From assembly GCA_002869225.1 (NCBI GenBank), contig PKTG01000123.1, forward strand, positions 1-53,999: a stretch of DNA of 53,999 bases. Reading direction: 5' to 3'. The stretch is from Candidatus Muiribacterium halophilum (lineage in GTDB: Bacteria > Muiribacteriota > Muiribacteriia > Muiribacteriales > Muiribacteriaceae). The translations under genes were made by a program, and so were the position numbers. Below, piece by piece: positions 16,599 through 26,229 of this stretch (within the stretch, counting starts at the first letter, position 1; the number at the start of each line of letters is the position of its first letter). The notes under the pieces are model-generated. The model was given only the letters and a program-made list of their open reading frames with translations, made no database searches and was not told the origin of the DNA.

Positions 16599-17918
16599 CT
16601 ATATCAGTTTTAAAAGAACAAAAGTTGTTATGACTATAATAATAAATACAAAAAAAATATAACCTAGATCTAATTTTAATCTTTTCCCCTTTTTTTCCTC
16701 GAGATATTTCGAAGGTATATTTGAAAGTATATTATGATTGTCATTATAATTTTTTACTATCTTTTTATAAAGATAATCAGCATCTTTGGAAAATCTTTTT
16801 TTCTCATCATAAGAAAAACTATCTTCTGCAAGATTTTCGCATGATTTAGCTTTAAAATATAAAGCACTCGAGACATCATCCCTATTATTCTTTAACTTTA
16901 ATACTTCATCTAAAAAGAATATGGCTTCTTTATAATCATTTTCATCAAAAAACATCCTTGCTATCTCAAGAATATTTTTAGAACAAAGTATCGCCCAACT
17001 TGAAGTCTTGAACCTTTCCCCTATATCTTTAAAAATTAGATAGGAGTTTTTATACAGACCCTTTTCTTTTAAAAATATTGCAGCTTTAAATTTTATCTCA
17101 AGAAGTTCTCTTGAAGTCTCAAAATTTGCGAAAAAGTCAGAGAATATCTGAATAGCTTTATTCTTTTTTCCTGTTAGAAAGTATACTATTCCCATTTCGT
17201 AAAATATCCTAAGCTTAGCACTTTCTCCTTTTACTATATCACTTATCCTTGCAAGTATCTTTAACACCTCATCATAAAGTTTTTCACCTTTTAATATATC
17301 AATAAAACTGAATATGTTCTGCTGTGCTCTATCATCAGCATTATATTTTGTCAGAAAGAAAATAAAATCTTCCTTGCTCTTATCCAAAAAAGACAACTTA
17401 TCTTCCTTAGAATCAAAATCCATCACACTTCTTTTTAAAAGACCTTTTGTATAAATATTAAGACCGGTAAGTTCCCATTTAGAACTTGGATAGTCTTCTA
17501 TTATCTGAGATATTATAGCCTGTTCAAATTCCTTCTTTTTATTGTTAATAAGTAGCTCACATAGAAAATAGGGTTTTAAATAATATTCTTCATCAAGACC
17601 TTTTGAAAATAAAATACATTTTTCTATAAATTCTTCATCCCAATCGTTTTGCTTATAATTATTTTCAATGTTGGAATAAAGTTCTTCCTGAAGAACTATC
17701 TCAAAAGATTCGTCGTTAACATATAATTTTTCAAGATCACCAAGATTTTTATTTTTTGAACTTTTTATAAAAAGATCTATATTTTTAAAAAAATTATCCT
17801 TATTACCCTGTAAATAATAAAAATGTGCTAGTGTAAGTATACTTTCATGGCTATTCTTATTTCGATAAATAAACTCTTCAAGATAGCTTATAATGTCAAT
17901 CAGCATCTTTTTTTTCAC
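16599..17918 (-). CDS. TPR-type repeat protein with a C-terminal membrane anchor
   Basis: The 439-residue protein is almost all helical and has several TPR-like units (for example MGIVYFLTGKKNKAIQIFSDFF around residue 245 and DYKEAIFFLDEVLKL around 335). It ends in one hydrophobic segment (about 417-437), so it is probably tail-anchored with the repeats facing the cytoplasm. The start is a GTG at 17918 with AGAGG six bases upstream; the ATG four codons later has no better site. It sits between the TPR gene at 17986 and the pilin at 15642, which suggests a scaffold role in pilus or envelope assembly (inference). Confidence 0.8.
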   Translation of the reverse strand: MKKKMLIDIISYLEEFIYRNKNSHESILTLAHFYYLQGNKDNFFKNIDLFIKSSKNKNLGDLEKLYVNDESFEIVLQEELYSNIENNYKQNDWDEEFIEKCILFSKGLDEEYYLKPYFLCELLINNKKKEFEQAIISQIIEDYPSSKWELTGLNIYTKGLLKRSVMDFDSKEDKLSFLDKSKEDFIFFLTKYNADDRAQQNIFSFIDILKGEKLYDEVLKILARISDIVKGESAKLRIFYEMGIVYFLTGKKNKAIQIFSDFFANFETSRELLEIKFKAAIFLKEKGLYKNSYLIFKDIGERFKTSSWAILCSKNILEIARMFFDENDYKEAIFFLDEVLKLKNNRDDVSSALYFKAKSCENLAEDSFSYDEKKRFSKDADYLYKKIVKNYNDNHNILSNIPSKYLEEKKGKRLKLDLGYIFFVFIIIVITTFVLLKLI

Positions 17919-17985
17919 TGTTTACCTCTTCTTTTTCTTCTGTTTGCATATTATCTGATATTCCCTTAATCATTATTTCGTATTT

Positions 17986-18621
17986 CTATGCTTTTTTCAA
18001 ATCTACTTTCTTTAATATCTTTAACTTTTCAAGTTTTGCCTGTTTTATCAAGTCCTCATCAGGAGAATATTCTATTACTTTTTCAAAATAATAGATCGCT
18101 TTTTCATACATCTTAAAAGCTGACATACAAAGACCTGTCTGAAAGGCTGCAAAAGCTTTTAGTTTGCCTTTTTCAAGCAGATCATAAACTTTCAAAGAAT
18201 ATTCCATTGAAGAAGTTATATCATTCAGGCACATATAAGCATAGGAAAGATGCAGTTGCAGTAATATCTTTATATCTGTATCTAGTGAATATTTCGATGC
18301 TTTCTGGAATTCCTGAAGAGATTTTTCATACATCATCCTTTCATAAAAATATTTTCCTCTTGAAAAATAAGCATATCCAAGTAATTCTGATCCCGGATAT
18401 TTTTCAATAAACTCTGATGCTATATTATAGGAATTCTCACTTCCAGCTTTTTTTATGCTCATTTTAAGTGAATTAACATAATACTCTTCTGTTGTCTGTT
18501 TGTTTTTAAAAAAAATAAAGCCTTTATAAATAGAAAAAAAGAAAATTAATATAAATATCATCGAAAAAATTGTTCTAAAAAATCTCTTATAATTAAATCT
18601 ATATTTTTTTCGTTTGGACAT
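17986..18621 (-). CDS. TPR protein with an N-terminal membrane anchor
   Basis: A basic start (MSKRKKYRFNYKRFF) is followed by a single hydrophobic helix (about residues 15-35). Two or three TPR units follow, such as YFSRGKYFYERMMYEKSLQEF and FQTGLCMSAFKMYEKAIYYF. The domain should lie outside the inner membrane. Length 211. It lies between two paralogous pilin genes and is likely part of the same machinery, but no named family fits. Confidence 0.8.
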   Translation of the reverse strand: MSKRKKYRFNYKRFFRTIFSMIFILIFFFSIYKGFIFFKNKQTTEEYYVNSLKMSIKKAGSENSYNIASEFIEKYPGSELLGYAYFSRGKYFYERMMYEKSLQEFQKASKYSLDTDIKILLQLHLSYAYMCLNDITSSMEYSLKVYDLLEKGKLKAFAAFQTGLCMSAFKMYEKAIYYFEKVIEYSPDEDLIKQAKLEKLKILKKVDLKKA

Positions 18622-18634
18622 CTTTATTAAATCC

Positions 18635-18717
18635 TCGGGATTAGGGGTTTGGGATTAGGGGTTTGGGGTAGATTTGATCTTCCCAAAATCCAAAATCCAG
18701 CTTCATCCCAAAACCCG
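18635..18717. repeat. Dispersed intergenic repeat, GGATTAGGGG / CCAAAATCC family, copy 1
   Basis: The left part is made of GGGATTAGGGGTTT-like units and the right part reads CTTCCCAAAATCCAAAATCC, then AGCTTCATCCCAAAACCCG. The ends (CGGG and CCCG) make the whole element an imperfect palindrome. Related copies lie at 26141-26225, 36622-36670 (left part only) and 43823-43903, all between genes. Confidence 0.75.
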
Positions 18718-18754
18718 TGTTTTTATATTACACTACTCATAGTTTTTAAACAAT

Positions 18755-18787
18755 AAAAAAAAGCGATTCCCGAAAGAATCGCTTTTT
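18755..18787 (-). terminator. Intrinsic terminator after the major pilin gene
   Basis: AAAAAGCGATTC (18758-18769) pairs perfectly with GAATCGCTTTTT (18776-18787) around a six-base loop. On the minus strand the stem is followed by a T-run, as expected of a rho-independent terminator. It lies 24 bases after the stop of the pilin gene at 18811, consistent with a strongly expressed gene. Confidence 0.85.
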
Positions 18788-18810
18788 GATTAGTTGATTT
18801 ATAAAATCTC

Positions 18811-19776
18811 TTAGAAAGCAGATGGTTCTACCTTTACAGCATAACCATTAGCAACTGCTTTAATACCTCTTTTATCAAAGTAAGTACCTGTTGCAGGATC
18901 AGTTGAAGTAGCATCAAACTGAACATATAAATCATGTGTGATCTCTGTGTTATCAGAAGTCACAACTTCAAAGGTCAAATATATTGAATTAGCATCACCA
19001 TTAAGTGGGTGAGTACCACCAGCTGCACCAGTTGTCTTATCACATAGTGAAAGAACAATTGCTGAAACACCACTTCCATCCAAATCGTCAAGATAAGTTG
19101 GATCCTGTGCCATACCACCTGGACTACTGGAGAAATAATTTGTACCAGCAGCTGTTGGAGCGGTTGCTGCGTTAAGACCTATAACGCCTTCAGTTGGTGG
19201 AGTTGAAGGATCATAACAGTTAAGAAAATCAAAATCTGTTCCAGTTCCGTTAGGAGTTATAGTTGGAGACTGTGAAGCAGATCCATCACCACCAGCTGGT
19301 TTTGTAAAGAAGATAGTGAATCTATCGCCATTGTTAAGTCTCGAGTTACCATCTCTGTCGATTGACACCTTAGCTTCAGTAATTCTAAGTTTTGGCTTGT
19401 AATATACTTCAATATTATCTCTATTTACAAGGTTAGCTGCTGGACTCGAAATGTCAGAGTTATACTGTCTATCAGGTCCATAACTTATAATAACACCATC
19501 ATCTGGTAACAGAACATATGGTGAACCCCAAGGATCAGGTTTAATTTCCTTCAAATATTTTGGTACTAACCAATTAAGATTGCTTATTTCCTGACTTTCT
19601 GTAGCATTATATCTTGTTATTGCATCAACCATTGCCTTCATACTCTGTCTGGTTGTTGAAGCTTTCGCCTTTTCAATCATATCACTAAGCTGTGGCAATA
19701 GTGCTGCTACCAAGATACCAATGATCGCAACAACGATCATAAGTTCCACTAGTGAGAAACCTTTCTTATTACCCAT
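18811..19776 (-). CDS. Type IV pilin-like major (pseudo)pilin
   Basis: The leader GNKKG is followed by FSLVELMIVVAIIGILVAALLPQL, with the conserved cleavage Gly, Phe1 and Glu5. DPWGSPYVLLPDDG is the GspG-like motif. The C-terminal half has the loop DRDGNSRLNNGD, which matches a 12-residue EF-hand/dockerin calcium loop (D1, D3, N5, D12). The last ~60 residues are strongly conserved with the paralogue at 15642. GGAGG precedes the ATG and an intrinsic terminator follows, so this could be the main structural subunit. The 321-residue length is unusual for GspG/PilA. Confidence 0.92.
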   Translation of the reverse strand: MGNKKGFSLVELMIVVAIIGILVAALLPQLSDMIEKAKASTTRQSMKAMVDAITRYNATESQEISNLNWLVPKYLKEIKPDPWGSPYVLLPDDGVIISYGPDRQYNSDISSPAANLVNRDNIEVYYKPKLRITEAKVSIDRDGNSRLNNGDRFTIFFTKPAGGDGSASQSPTITPNGTGTDFDFLNCYDPSTPPTEGVIGLNAATAPTAAGTNYFSSSPGGMAQDPTYLDDLDGSGVSAIVLSLCDKTTGAAGGTHPLNGDANSIYLTFEVVTSDNTEITHDLYVQFDATSTDPATGTYFDKRGIKAVANGYAVKVEPSAF

Positions 19777-19818
19777 ACTTCCTCCTAATTTTTGTCGGTA
19801 ATTATTTTACCTTATATT

Positions 19819-21516
19819 TTAAAACTTTGCAATATCCTCTTTTTTTAGGTTTGTCCTAATATTTTCTCCGCCAAGTATTATACATTGAAATTCCACATTC
19901 CCACGTAATACCTGAGCTTTATCTTTTCTGTTCTTAAGCGTTATCTTGTACCTTCCAGGTGGGAGGAGCATGTAACTCTCTCCTCCGGTTAACTTATATA
20001 GTTCTTTATCTCTAAACATATAACTTCTTGTATATTCATCGTATATATCCACTAAAAGACCAGAATTTTCCTTATCACCGAAAAGCCTGTAATCTTTTCT
20101 GAAAATAATCCTACCAAATTTATACTCCCGGGTCAATCTATAACCTTTTTCAATATTTATAATATCCTTAAGAAGCACCTCAGAGTTCCTTAAGACCTTA
20201 AGAGAATAAACTCCTGGTATGATATCCTGAGTCATAAGCTCCGTTCCTATTCCATCTATTGTACTGTGAAACCTGTATTCACGTTTGCCATCAAGAGATA
20301 CTATTTTTATAACCATTGGAATAAACTGATCATCAGCTTCCGTAGTAAAGACCCTTAGCTTGAGATCCGGTGGTAGAAGCACGGTTTTCTTATGCATCTT
20401 CTCATAATCATCAGGTACTCTCCTAAACTCATCATCAAAAAAATAGTCCTTAAGATTAATTACCGCTGTACCTTTTTGAATATCTCCACTATCAGCGACC
20501 TTACAATTGACTAATATCTTAAATGTACCGTCGATAAGTCTGTTTTCTCTATCCGTTGCTACAACTGTTATCCTTGGGACTTTTTCCATGAGTTTCATCA
20601 CATCTGTATTTCTTAGAGTATTATCTATAAGATGATGCGATTCTTCATGAATATAACTTTCCTCATCCTCTACTGTCTTTCCCTTTCTTTTGACCTGGAC
20701 AACGACCTCTCTTCTTCCACCATACCAATCCTTAAAAGGAGTCGTATAGGAAATATTCAAAAGATTATTGAAAGAATCAGCAATATTTTCATATATCCTG
20801 TCGAACCTTGATTTCTTTGGTGCATAATAAAACTTCCCATTTGTACCATCAGCTATAAAAGACATTATTTCCTTATCTATATATTCTCCAAATCCAATAA
20901 TATGTATAGGCACTTTTAATTTCACAGCCTCTTTTACAATATCTTCAGGTGCTACTTTTGAGATAGGTCTTGAACCTTCAAATCTTTCATCTCTTCCATC
21001 GGTAAATGCGACTATACATGTATAACCATCAATCTCTTTAGCTTTTTCCAGTGCAAAATCAATAGTGTCATAAAAAAGAGTAGGACCATCACCTTTAAGG
21101 TCTTTAAGAGATTCCTTTATAAGCTCACGATTTTTTGTAAAATCCTGTAACAGATATGTCTTTTGATCAAAAGCTGCTAACATTACTTTATCTTCTGCTT
21201 TTAAAATATCGAGAAACCTAGATGCAGCTATCTTGAGTTTAGGTAATGTATCTCTCATAGAACCACTTTTATCAAAAAGCATTATAATATTTAAAGGCAT
21301 TCTTGCATTTTCGATAGAGAAAGGAACTTTAGTCTTGACCCATACATCTACATCTTCCGGTTTTACATCACTAAGACTGATCTCATCTTCGCTGACCTGT
21401 ACTACAGGATTAATAACAGGATAATGTTCTGTCTGCAAACGTTCTATCCTTACGTCCAACGCCATTGTTGAAAAAAATAATGATATTAGGATAAATCCCA
21501 TGATAATCTTCTTCAT
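19819..21516 (-). CDS. Exported von Willebrand factor A domain protein
   Basis: A signal peptide (MKKIIMGFILISLFFSTMA) is followed by a VWA domain at about residues 73-260. The metal-ion-dependent adhesion site is complete: DKSGS (82-86), a Thr in DGPTLFYD, and FTDGRDE. About 300 residues of beta-rich sequence follow, with no membrane anchor, so the protein is probably periplasmic or surface-attached. The neighbours are the major pilin downstream and a gene of unknown function upstream (4-base gap). Confidence 0.87.
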   Translation of the reverse strand: MKKIIMGFILISLFFSTMALDVRIERLQTEHYPVINPVVQVSEDEISLSDVKPEDVDVWVKTKVPFSIENARMPLNIIMLFDKSGSMRDTLPKLKIAASRFLDILKAEDKVMLAAFDQKTYLLQDFTKNRELIKESLKDLKGDGPTLFYDTIDFALEKAKEIDGYTCIVAFTDGRDERFEGSRPISKVAPEDIVKEAVKLKVPIHIIGFGEYIDKEIMSFIADGTNGKFYYAPKKSRFDRIYENIADSFNNLLNISYTTPFKDWYGGRREVVVQVKRKGKTVEDEESYIHEESHHLIDNTLRNTDVMKLMEKVPRITVVATDRENRLIDGTFKILVNCKVADSGDIQKGTAVINLKDYFFDDEFRRVPDDYEKMHKKTVLLPPDLKLRVFTTEADDQFIPMVIKIVSLDGKREYRFHSTIDGIGTELMTQDIIPGVYSLKVLRNSEVLLKDIINIEKGYRLTREYKFGRIIFRKDYRLFGDKENSGLLVDIYDEYTRSYMFRDKELYKLTGGESYMLLPPGRYKITLKNRKDKAQVLRGNVEFQCIILGGENIRTNLKKEDIAKF

Positions 21517-21519
21517 ATT

Positions 21520-22515
21520 CTATTCCCCTGATTTTTTTTGTTCTTTTACCATTCTAAGTTTACGACTATAATACATATTTATAGGTTCCGACATTATAAT
21601 ATTCATATAGTTTAAAGCATAAAGCTGCATTTTAAGTTTCTCCATATCCTCAAACCCATTTTCATATAATAGTTCAAATATATTAATGGATGTATATGTA
21701 TTTATATCTATACCGAATTCATCAACAAGTAATCTTAATAAAGCTGCGATCTCTTCGAATTCTATTTTTATCCTTTTTATTATATTCTCTATCTTCTTGT
21801 TAAATCTTATCTCGATCTTTTCACCAAAAATCATGCTTATATGACCTTTGTACTCGAGATAATTCATCCAGTAAAAGACAATATCATTTGTATTTATATC
21901 ATCATAATCAAGAGATATCCTGTCAAATACCCTTACCTCGTTGAAAGTATTAAAGTATTCGAACAGTTCGATTATCTTCAGTATGTGTTTCAGAAGTATC
22001 TCTTCGGCTGAACCTAGTTCTTTTTTTAATATAAACCTCATATCTCTTGCTATCACATTTCCCTGTTTATATAAATACAAAAGAATATCTATTGTAGATT
22101 CATCATCTTTAATAGGCTTTTTAAGTTTAAATATCTTGTTTTTTACAAACCCATAAAACCTTCTGTAAAGAAGATTATAATATTTTTTATGCATACCTGT
22201 AATATTTATCTCAGGCAATGAGGAAAAAAGGCTTTCGTTAGAAAGATGTTTTAATGCATATGAGTTGATCTTGTTTTTATCATCATCGAAAAAAAGCAGT
22301 GCAAGTTCATCTAATGTAAGATACTCAAAATTCTCATTAGAAAGCATATGTCTTACATGTTCAGTAAAAAGTTCCAGTCTTGTAAAATCATATTCTTTTT
22401 TCGCCTCTTCTTCTTTGACTATAACAAAGTTATTCTCATCTCTAAATTCAGGATCTGCAAGATTTATAATACATGAAAAATCCTGTTTTCTAACAAGCTG
22501 GACACTTTCACTCAT
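21520..22515 (-). CDS. Unknown cytoplasmic protein, mostly helical
   Basis: I do not recognise this protein of 331 residues. It is charged, helical and has no membrane segment, Cys cluster or clear catalytic motif. The frame is open to a TTG at 22542, but the ATG at 22515 has AGGG five bases upstream and is preferred. It follows the TPR/DinG-like gene by about 50 bases and precedes the VWA gene by 4 bases, so it is co-transcribed with both. Confidence 0.7.
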   Translation of the reverse strand: MSESVQLVRKQDFSCIINLADPEFRDENNFVIVKEEEAKKEYDFTRLELFTEHVRHMLSNENFEYLTLDELALLFFDDDKNKINSYALKHLSNESLFSSLPEINITGMHKKYYNLLYRRFYGFVKNKIFKLKKPIKDDESTIDILLYLYKQGNVIARDMRFILKKELGSAEEILLKHILKIIELFEYFNTFNEVRVFDRISLDYDDINTNDIVFYWMNYLEYKGHISMIFGEKIEIRFNKKIENIIKRIKIEFEEIAALLRLLVDEFGIDINTYTSINIFELLYENGFEDMEKLKMQLYALNYMNIIMSEPINMYYSRKLRMVKEQKKSGE

Positions 22516-22563
22516 TATTACCCTAAAATAACCTTTTTTCAACGCTTTTATCTTTTCCCTGTG

Positions 22564-25500
22564 CTAGTCTATCGAGTCATCATATGTCAGACTACAAAAG
22601 GAGAAACCATTCTTTTTCAGGAATTTCTCATAATATCTTTCCTGACCTTTTTCATGAATCAAAAGAATCAGTTTGCCGCTAAAACAAAAATCCTCGAAAA
22701 TCGCTTTTATATTTTCCTCTTCAGTTTTAAGAAGACGTTTTGAGTACAATTTATGAAATAGGTCTCTGTATACTGATTTATCAACTATACTCTCAAACAC
22801 TTCATAATCAGAGTTGTCCTCGCCTATAAACTCATAGATATGTTGATATAGGTCAATAAACAGCTCAACATTATCAGGAAATCTTCTGTAATATACATGA
22901 TTTATGAATCTATCATCATATAAGGTCTCCGATGATGATTCCTCAAGTTCAAAATCGAGTTTCCATTTATCCACTTTCAAAAGTTGTCTTAAAATAGTGA
23001 ACGATCGATTAAGACCGGAAAATATATTGAAATAATATCTCTTTTTGAACTGTTCATCCATTCTCTGATCAGGATCCTGGAAAAGTATTCTATTATTATC
23101 AAATTCAATCCAATGATCATCATCTAAGGAAAGAACTTTTTTTAATCTTCCGCAAAGTGTAGCTATTACACCTCTATAGTGATTCAATTCAACAAAATGA
23201 AGTTTTCTTTCATTAATATACTTTTCCACTGTATATAGGTTTTCTCTAAGTACATCAAAATAGGAATACATCCTGCGAAGTAAAGTAAGCACTTCTGCCT
23301 TTTCTTTTAAAAATAATCTAAAAGAACATGAGAATGTCTGTTTTTGTTTCGGACCATATTCTAATATCCTCTCGATTAATCTATTTATCTTTATGATATT
23401 CTCTTTTAGCTCTCTATAAAATTGAAAAGCATCAGAATTATTTTTTAGATTGATCTCAAAATAAAGCTCAATGGTATTTAACAGGTCACTCATTTTGGAT
23501 AGGTCGACATAGTCCGTCTTAAAGATCTTTTTAAGCAGACCAGCATCAGGAAAAAATATAGCAGATTCGATCTTATCTTTAAAAAATTCAGACTGGTTTA
23601 CATCCGAAATAATAAATCTGCTTGAAAAGATCTTTTTCTTTACCGATTGGAAAAAGCATTTTTCATAATATGGACATTCGAGTTGAAGACAGTTTCTCTC
23701 TCCTGCTTTGATAAATTCTTTTCTCTCTTTTGGTATGTTTATCTCTTTTAAAGAACCGTTTTTGGTTCCGGCAAGCCAGAAGACCACATCATCATATATA
23801 GACTGTTCATGTCTAAACAACGACACAAATCTTTGCAGACATATATAATCCCCGTTATAAAATACAAAATCCTTCAACCCTTCAAACTGTCTCTCTAATA
23901 ATCTTTTTATCTTATCTGATGAATACATAATAAGAAATTTTTCAGAATGTTCTCGAAGCAGTATAGCAATATGATTTCTAAATCTATCTATTGTTGATTC
24001 TTCGACCCACATCACATCTTCATCAAAGATATCCGGATTTGCTCCTTTTATAAATGGCAATTCTGAAAGTCTTTCCTCATTGCTATCCTCTTTATTGATA
24101 TCCTCAAGAAACTCATGTATCTCAAAAGAACTAACCTTTATCTCAATAAACTTTCGTATAAAGAAGAAAAAATCTTTTTTATCATCTTTTCCAAGGAAAA
24201 GAAAAGCTTTAAATATCCTGGTGTTTTTTCTAAAGAACCCTAATATTTTATTAAAAAACTCTTTAAGATCGTTTATCGATATGATATCGTTCTCTTCAAT
24301 TTTCACAGGTAATCTATGCGATACCTCTGACAGTGAAAAATGAAGTTTTTCATCAATAGTATCTATTCCACTTGTCTCTCTATCAAAATATATTATATTT
24401 CCTGTCTTTCTTTCTTCTATGAAATTTTTCCAGATCTCAGGATTATCCGTTCTTATTGAATCAATAAGTACATAATCGCAATATAGATTTCCGCAGAAGA
24501 ATTCCCCTTCCTTAAAGGTCAGACAATAAAGCAGGTCCTTATTGGCTCCTTTTAATCTTTTTTTAAGATCTTCTCTTGTCTTTTCATCTCTAACAAATTT
24601 CAGGTAATTCTCCATAAGTTTGAGTCTTCCACTTTTGAAGAACACTTCAGCAAATAATGGTGCAGACTCTTCTCTTGATATAAAACCTGAATCCGTCAAC
24701 CTGGAGATCAGTTTTTCAGCTTTTCTATAATCTTTAAATTCAATAGCCAGATCTATGTACTCCAAAATAAAATCTTTTTCTATATAATTATTGTCTATTA
24801 AAATCTCGTAATATGTTCTTGCTTTAACAAAACTCTTATTTGATTTATATATAGAAGCTATCTGCCTTTTGATCTGTACTTCGTTTGGTCTTACCTTTTC
24901 GAACTCAAGTAAGATGTTTAGAAGATCATCCATCTTTGAAGTGTTCTCAAATATAAATATAAGGTGCTCAAAAGCAAAGTTGTTACTCTTGTCTTTTTCA
25001 AGAATACCTTTAAACATAATAGCCGCATTCTCATAATCTTCTTTTGCTTCGAATAACAGACCGCGATTTTCAAGAAGCTGTAGATCATCCTTGCCTTGAA
25101 TTCCTTCATAAATATCCAAATACTCATCACATTTCTCGAAATCCTTGGAGAAAAAGTAGACTTTTGCAATATCAAGAGCAGCATTTGAATCAAGAGGATG
25201 TTCTCTAAAATAATCACAAAGATATTCAAGCGCATCTTTTGATCTACCAAATTTCAGATATGCTTCACCTATTTCTTTTAATAGTTCTTTATCCTTTTTT
25301 TTGGAAAATGCATCGTGATAATAACCTAAAGCTTTTTCACTACCTCTTGCATTATATATCCTTGCAAGTTCAAGTATATAATCAGGGTCATCTTTAAGAG
25401 AGTCATACTGCCTTATGGTAATATTAGCTTTATCGAGTTTGCCAATATTTCTATAACAAATAGCCGTTCTTAAAAGAAGTTTTCTTTTTTTGTCAGGAAG

Positions 25501-25635
25501 CTGCGTAAACAGTCTTTCGTATATATCTACTGCTTTATCAAATTTAAGGGAATTAAATAGATTATCCGCTTTTATCTCATCATAAAGAGAAGATAATCTG
25601 GTTCCCAAAAACCTATCTATATATTTAAGTATCAA
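22564..25635 (-). CDS. TPR protein fused to a degenerate DinG/XPD-like Fe-S helicase module
   Basis: Residues 1-340 of this 1023-residue protein are TPR-like repeats. Around residues 540-700 the sequence follows the DinG layout: GDYIC (C599), then C649-x4-C654-x5-C660 in ERNCLQLECPYYEKCFF, then SSRFIISDVNQSEFF where DinG has a VVNHALL-type motif. This is the spacing of the four Fe-S cysteines of DinG. Walker A should fall near 545-553, but the sequence there is EESTIDRFR with no GKT/S. The DEAH box position reads FFPDA. The helicase therefore looks inactive while the cluster ligands are kept. Translation starts at TTG 25635, five bases after GAGGGG. The family assignment rests on motif spacing only. 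Confidence 0.7.
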   Translation of the reverse strand: MILKYIDRFLGTRLSSLYDEIKADNLFNSLKFDKAVDIYERLFTQLPDKKRKLLLRTAICYRNIGKLDKANITIRQYDSLKDDPDYILELARIYNARGSEKALGYYHDAFSKKKDKELLKEIGEAYLKFGRSKDALEYLCDYFREHPLDSNAALDIAKVYFFSKDFEKCDEYLDIYEGIQGKDDLQLLENRGLLFEAKEDYENAAIMFKGILEKDKSNNFAFEHLIFIFENTSKMDDLLNILLEFEKVRPNEVQIKRQIASIYKSNKSFVKARTYYEILIDNNYIEKDFILEYIDLAIEFKDYRKAEKLISRLTDSGFISREESAPLFAEVFFKSGRLKLMENYLKFVRDEKTREDLKKRLKGANKDLLYCLTFKEGEFFCGNLYCDYVLIDSIRTDNPEIWKNFIEERKTGNIIYFDRETSGIDTIDEKLHFSLSEVSHRLPVKIEENDIISINDLKEFFNKILGFFRKNTRIFKAFLFLGKDDKKDFFFFIRKFIEIKVSSFEIHEFLEDINKEDSNEERLSELPFIKGANPDIFDEDVMWVEESTIDRFRNHIAILLREHSEKFLIMYSSDKIKRLLERQFEGLKDFVFYNGDYICLQRFVSLFRHEQSIYDDVVFWLAGTKNGSLKEINIPKERKEFIKAGERNCLQLECPYYEKCFFQSVKKKIFSSRFIISDVNQSEFFKDKIESAIFFPDAGLLKKIFKTDYVDLSKMSDLLNTIELYFEINLKNNSDAFQFYRELKENIIKINRLIERILEYGPKQKQTFSCSFRLFLKEKAEVLTLLRRMYSYFDVLRENLYTVEKYINERKLHFVELNHYRGVIATLCGRLKKVLSLDDDHWIEFDNNRILFQDPDQRMDEQFKKRYYFNIFSGLNRSFTILRQLLKVDKWKLDFELEESSSETLYDDRFINHVYYRRFPDNVELFIDLYQHIYEFIGEDNSDYEVFESIVDKSVYRDLFHKLYSKRLLKTEEENIKAIFEDFCFSGKLILLIHEKGQERYYEKFLKKNGFSFCSLTYDDSID

Positions 25636-25689
25636 CTTAACCCCTCGTTTTTATTATTCTTCTATATTCAACATTTTATTTTTTCACCC

Positions 25690-26118
25690 TTACTCTTTGT
25701 GATAAGGATGGTTATTATTAATACAAAAACCCCTGTATATCTGCTCTAACACAATAATTCTAAATAGTTGATGAGGAAAAATCAAATTGGAGACAGATAT
25801 TATCTCATTACATCTTTTTTTTACCGATTCACCTACTCCTTCTGCTCCACCAATAATAAAAGTCAGATTGGAATAACTTTTCAAAAGACTCGCTATATAT
25901 CTTGAATTCTTAACGGTTTTTCCATCAGGAGCAAAAAGTATTTTTCTAGAGTTTTCGGTTAGCTTTTTAATTATATTTTCACTTTCTTTTTCAATCGATG
26001 CATCTTTAAGCTGATCTATTTTTATTTTAGAAAAAAAACCACATCTCTTAAGATAAAGATCGTTAAGTGATAAAAACTCCTTTTTCATCTTACCAACAGC
26101 AATTACATTTATGGACAT
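25690..26118 (-). CDS. rlmH: 23S rRNA (pseudouridine1915-N3)-methyltransferase RlmH
   Basis: RlmH is a small SPOUT methyltransferase acting on helix 69 of 23S rRNA. The protein has the family features: INVIAVGKMKKEF at the start, ILFAPDGK, the knot glycine loop FIIGGAEGVG, and the C-terminal FPHQLFRIIVLEQIYRGFCINNNHPYHKE. At 142 residues it is slightly short of the usual 155-160. A dispersed repeat lies directly upstream. Confidence 0.94.
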   Translation of the reverse strand: MSINVIAVGKMKKEFLSLNDLYLKRCGFFSKIKIDQLKDASIEKESENIIKKLTENSRKILFAPDGKTVKNSRYIASLLKSYSNLTFIIGGAEGVGESVKKRCNEIISVSNLIFPHQLFRIIVLEQIYRGFCINNNHPYHKE

Positions 26119-26140
26119 TTTTTATAAACCTTTCTAAAAA

Positions 26141-26225
26141 CGTGGGGTTTGGGATTTGGTATTTGGGGTTTGGGTTGGTATTGATTTTCCCGAAATCCAA
26201 AATCCAGCTTCATCCCAAATTCCGG
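26141..26225. repeat. Dispersed intergenic repeat, GGATTAGGGG / CCAAAATCC family, copy 2
   Basis: The left part is GTGGGGTTTGGGATTTGG-like; the right part ATCCAAAATCCAGCTTCATC is the same as in copy 1 (18635-18717). The ends are again G-rich and C-rich complements. It lies between rlmH and the SH3 protein gene. Confidence 0.75.
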
Positions 26226-26229
26226 ATTT

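Noticed and set aside
17906-17974. A 25-codon frame between the two TPR genes, ending over the start of the 16599 gene
   Set aside because: It is Lys/Glu-rich, very short and has no clear ribosome binding site; the GTG at 17918 already explains the AGAGG sequence within it.
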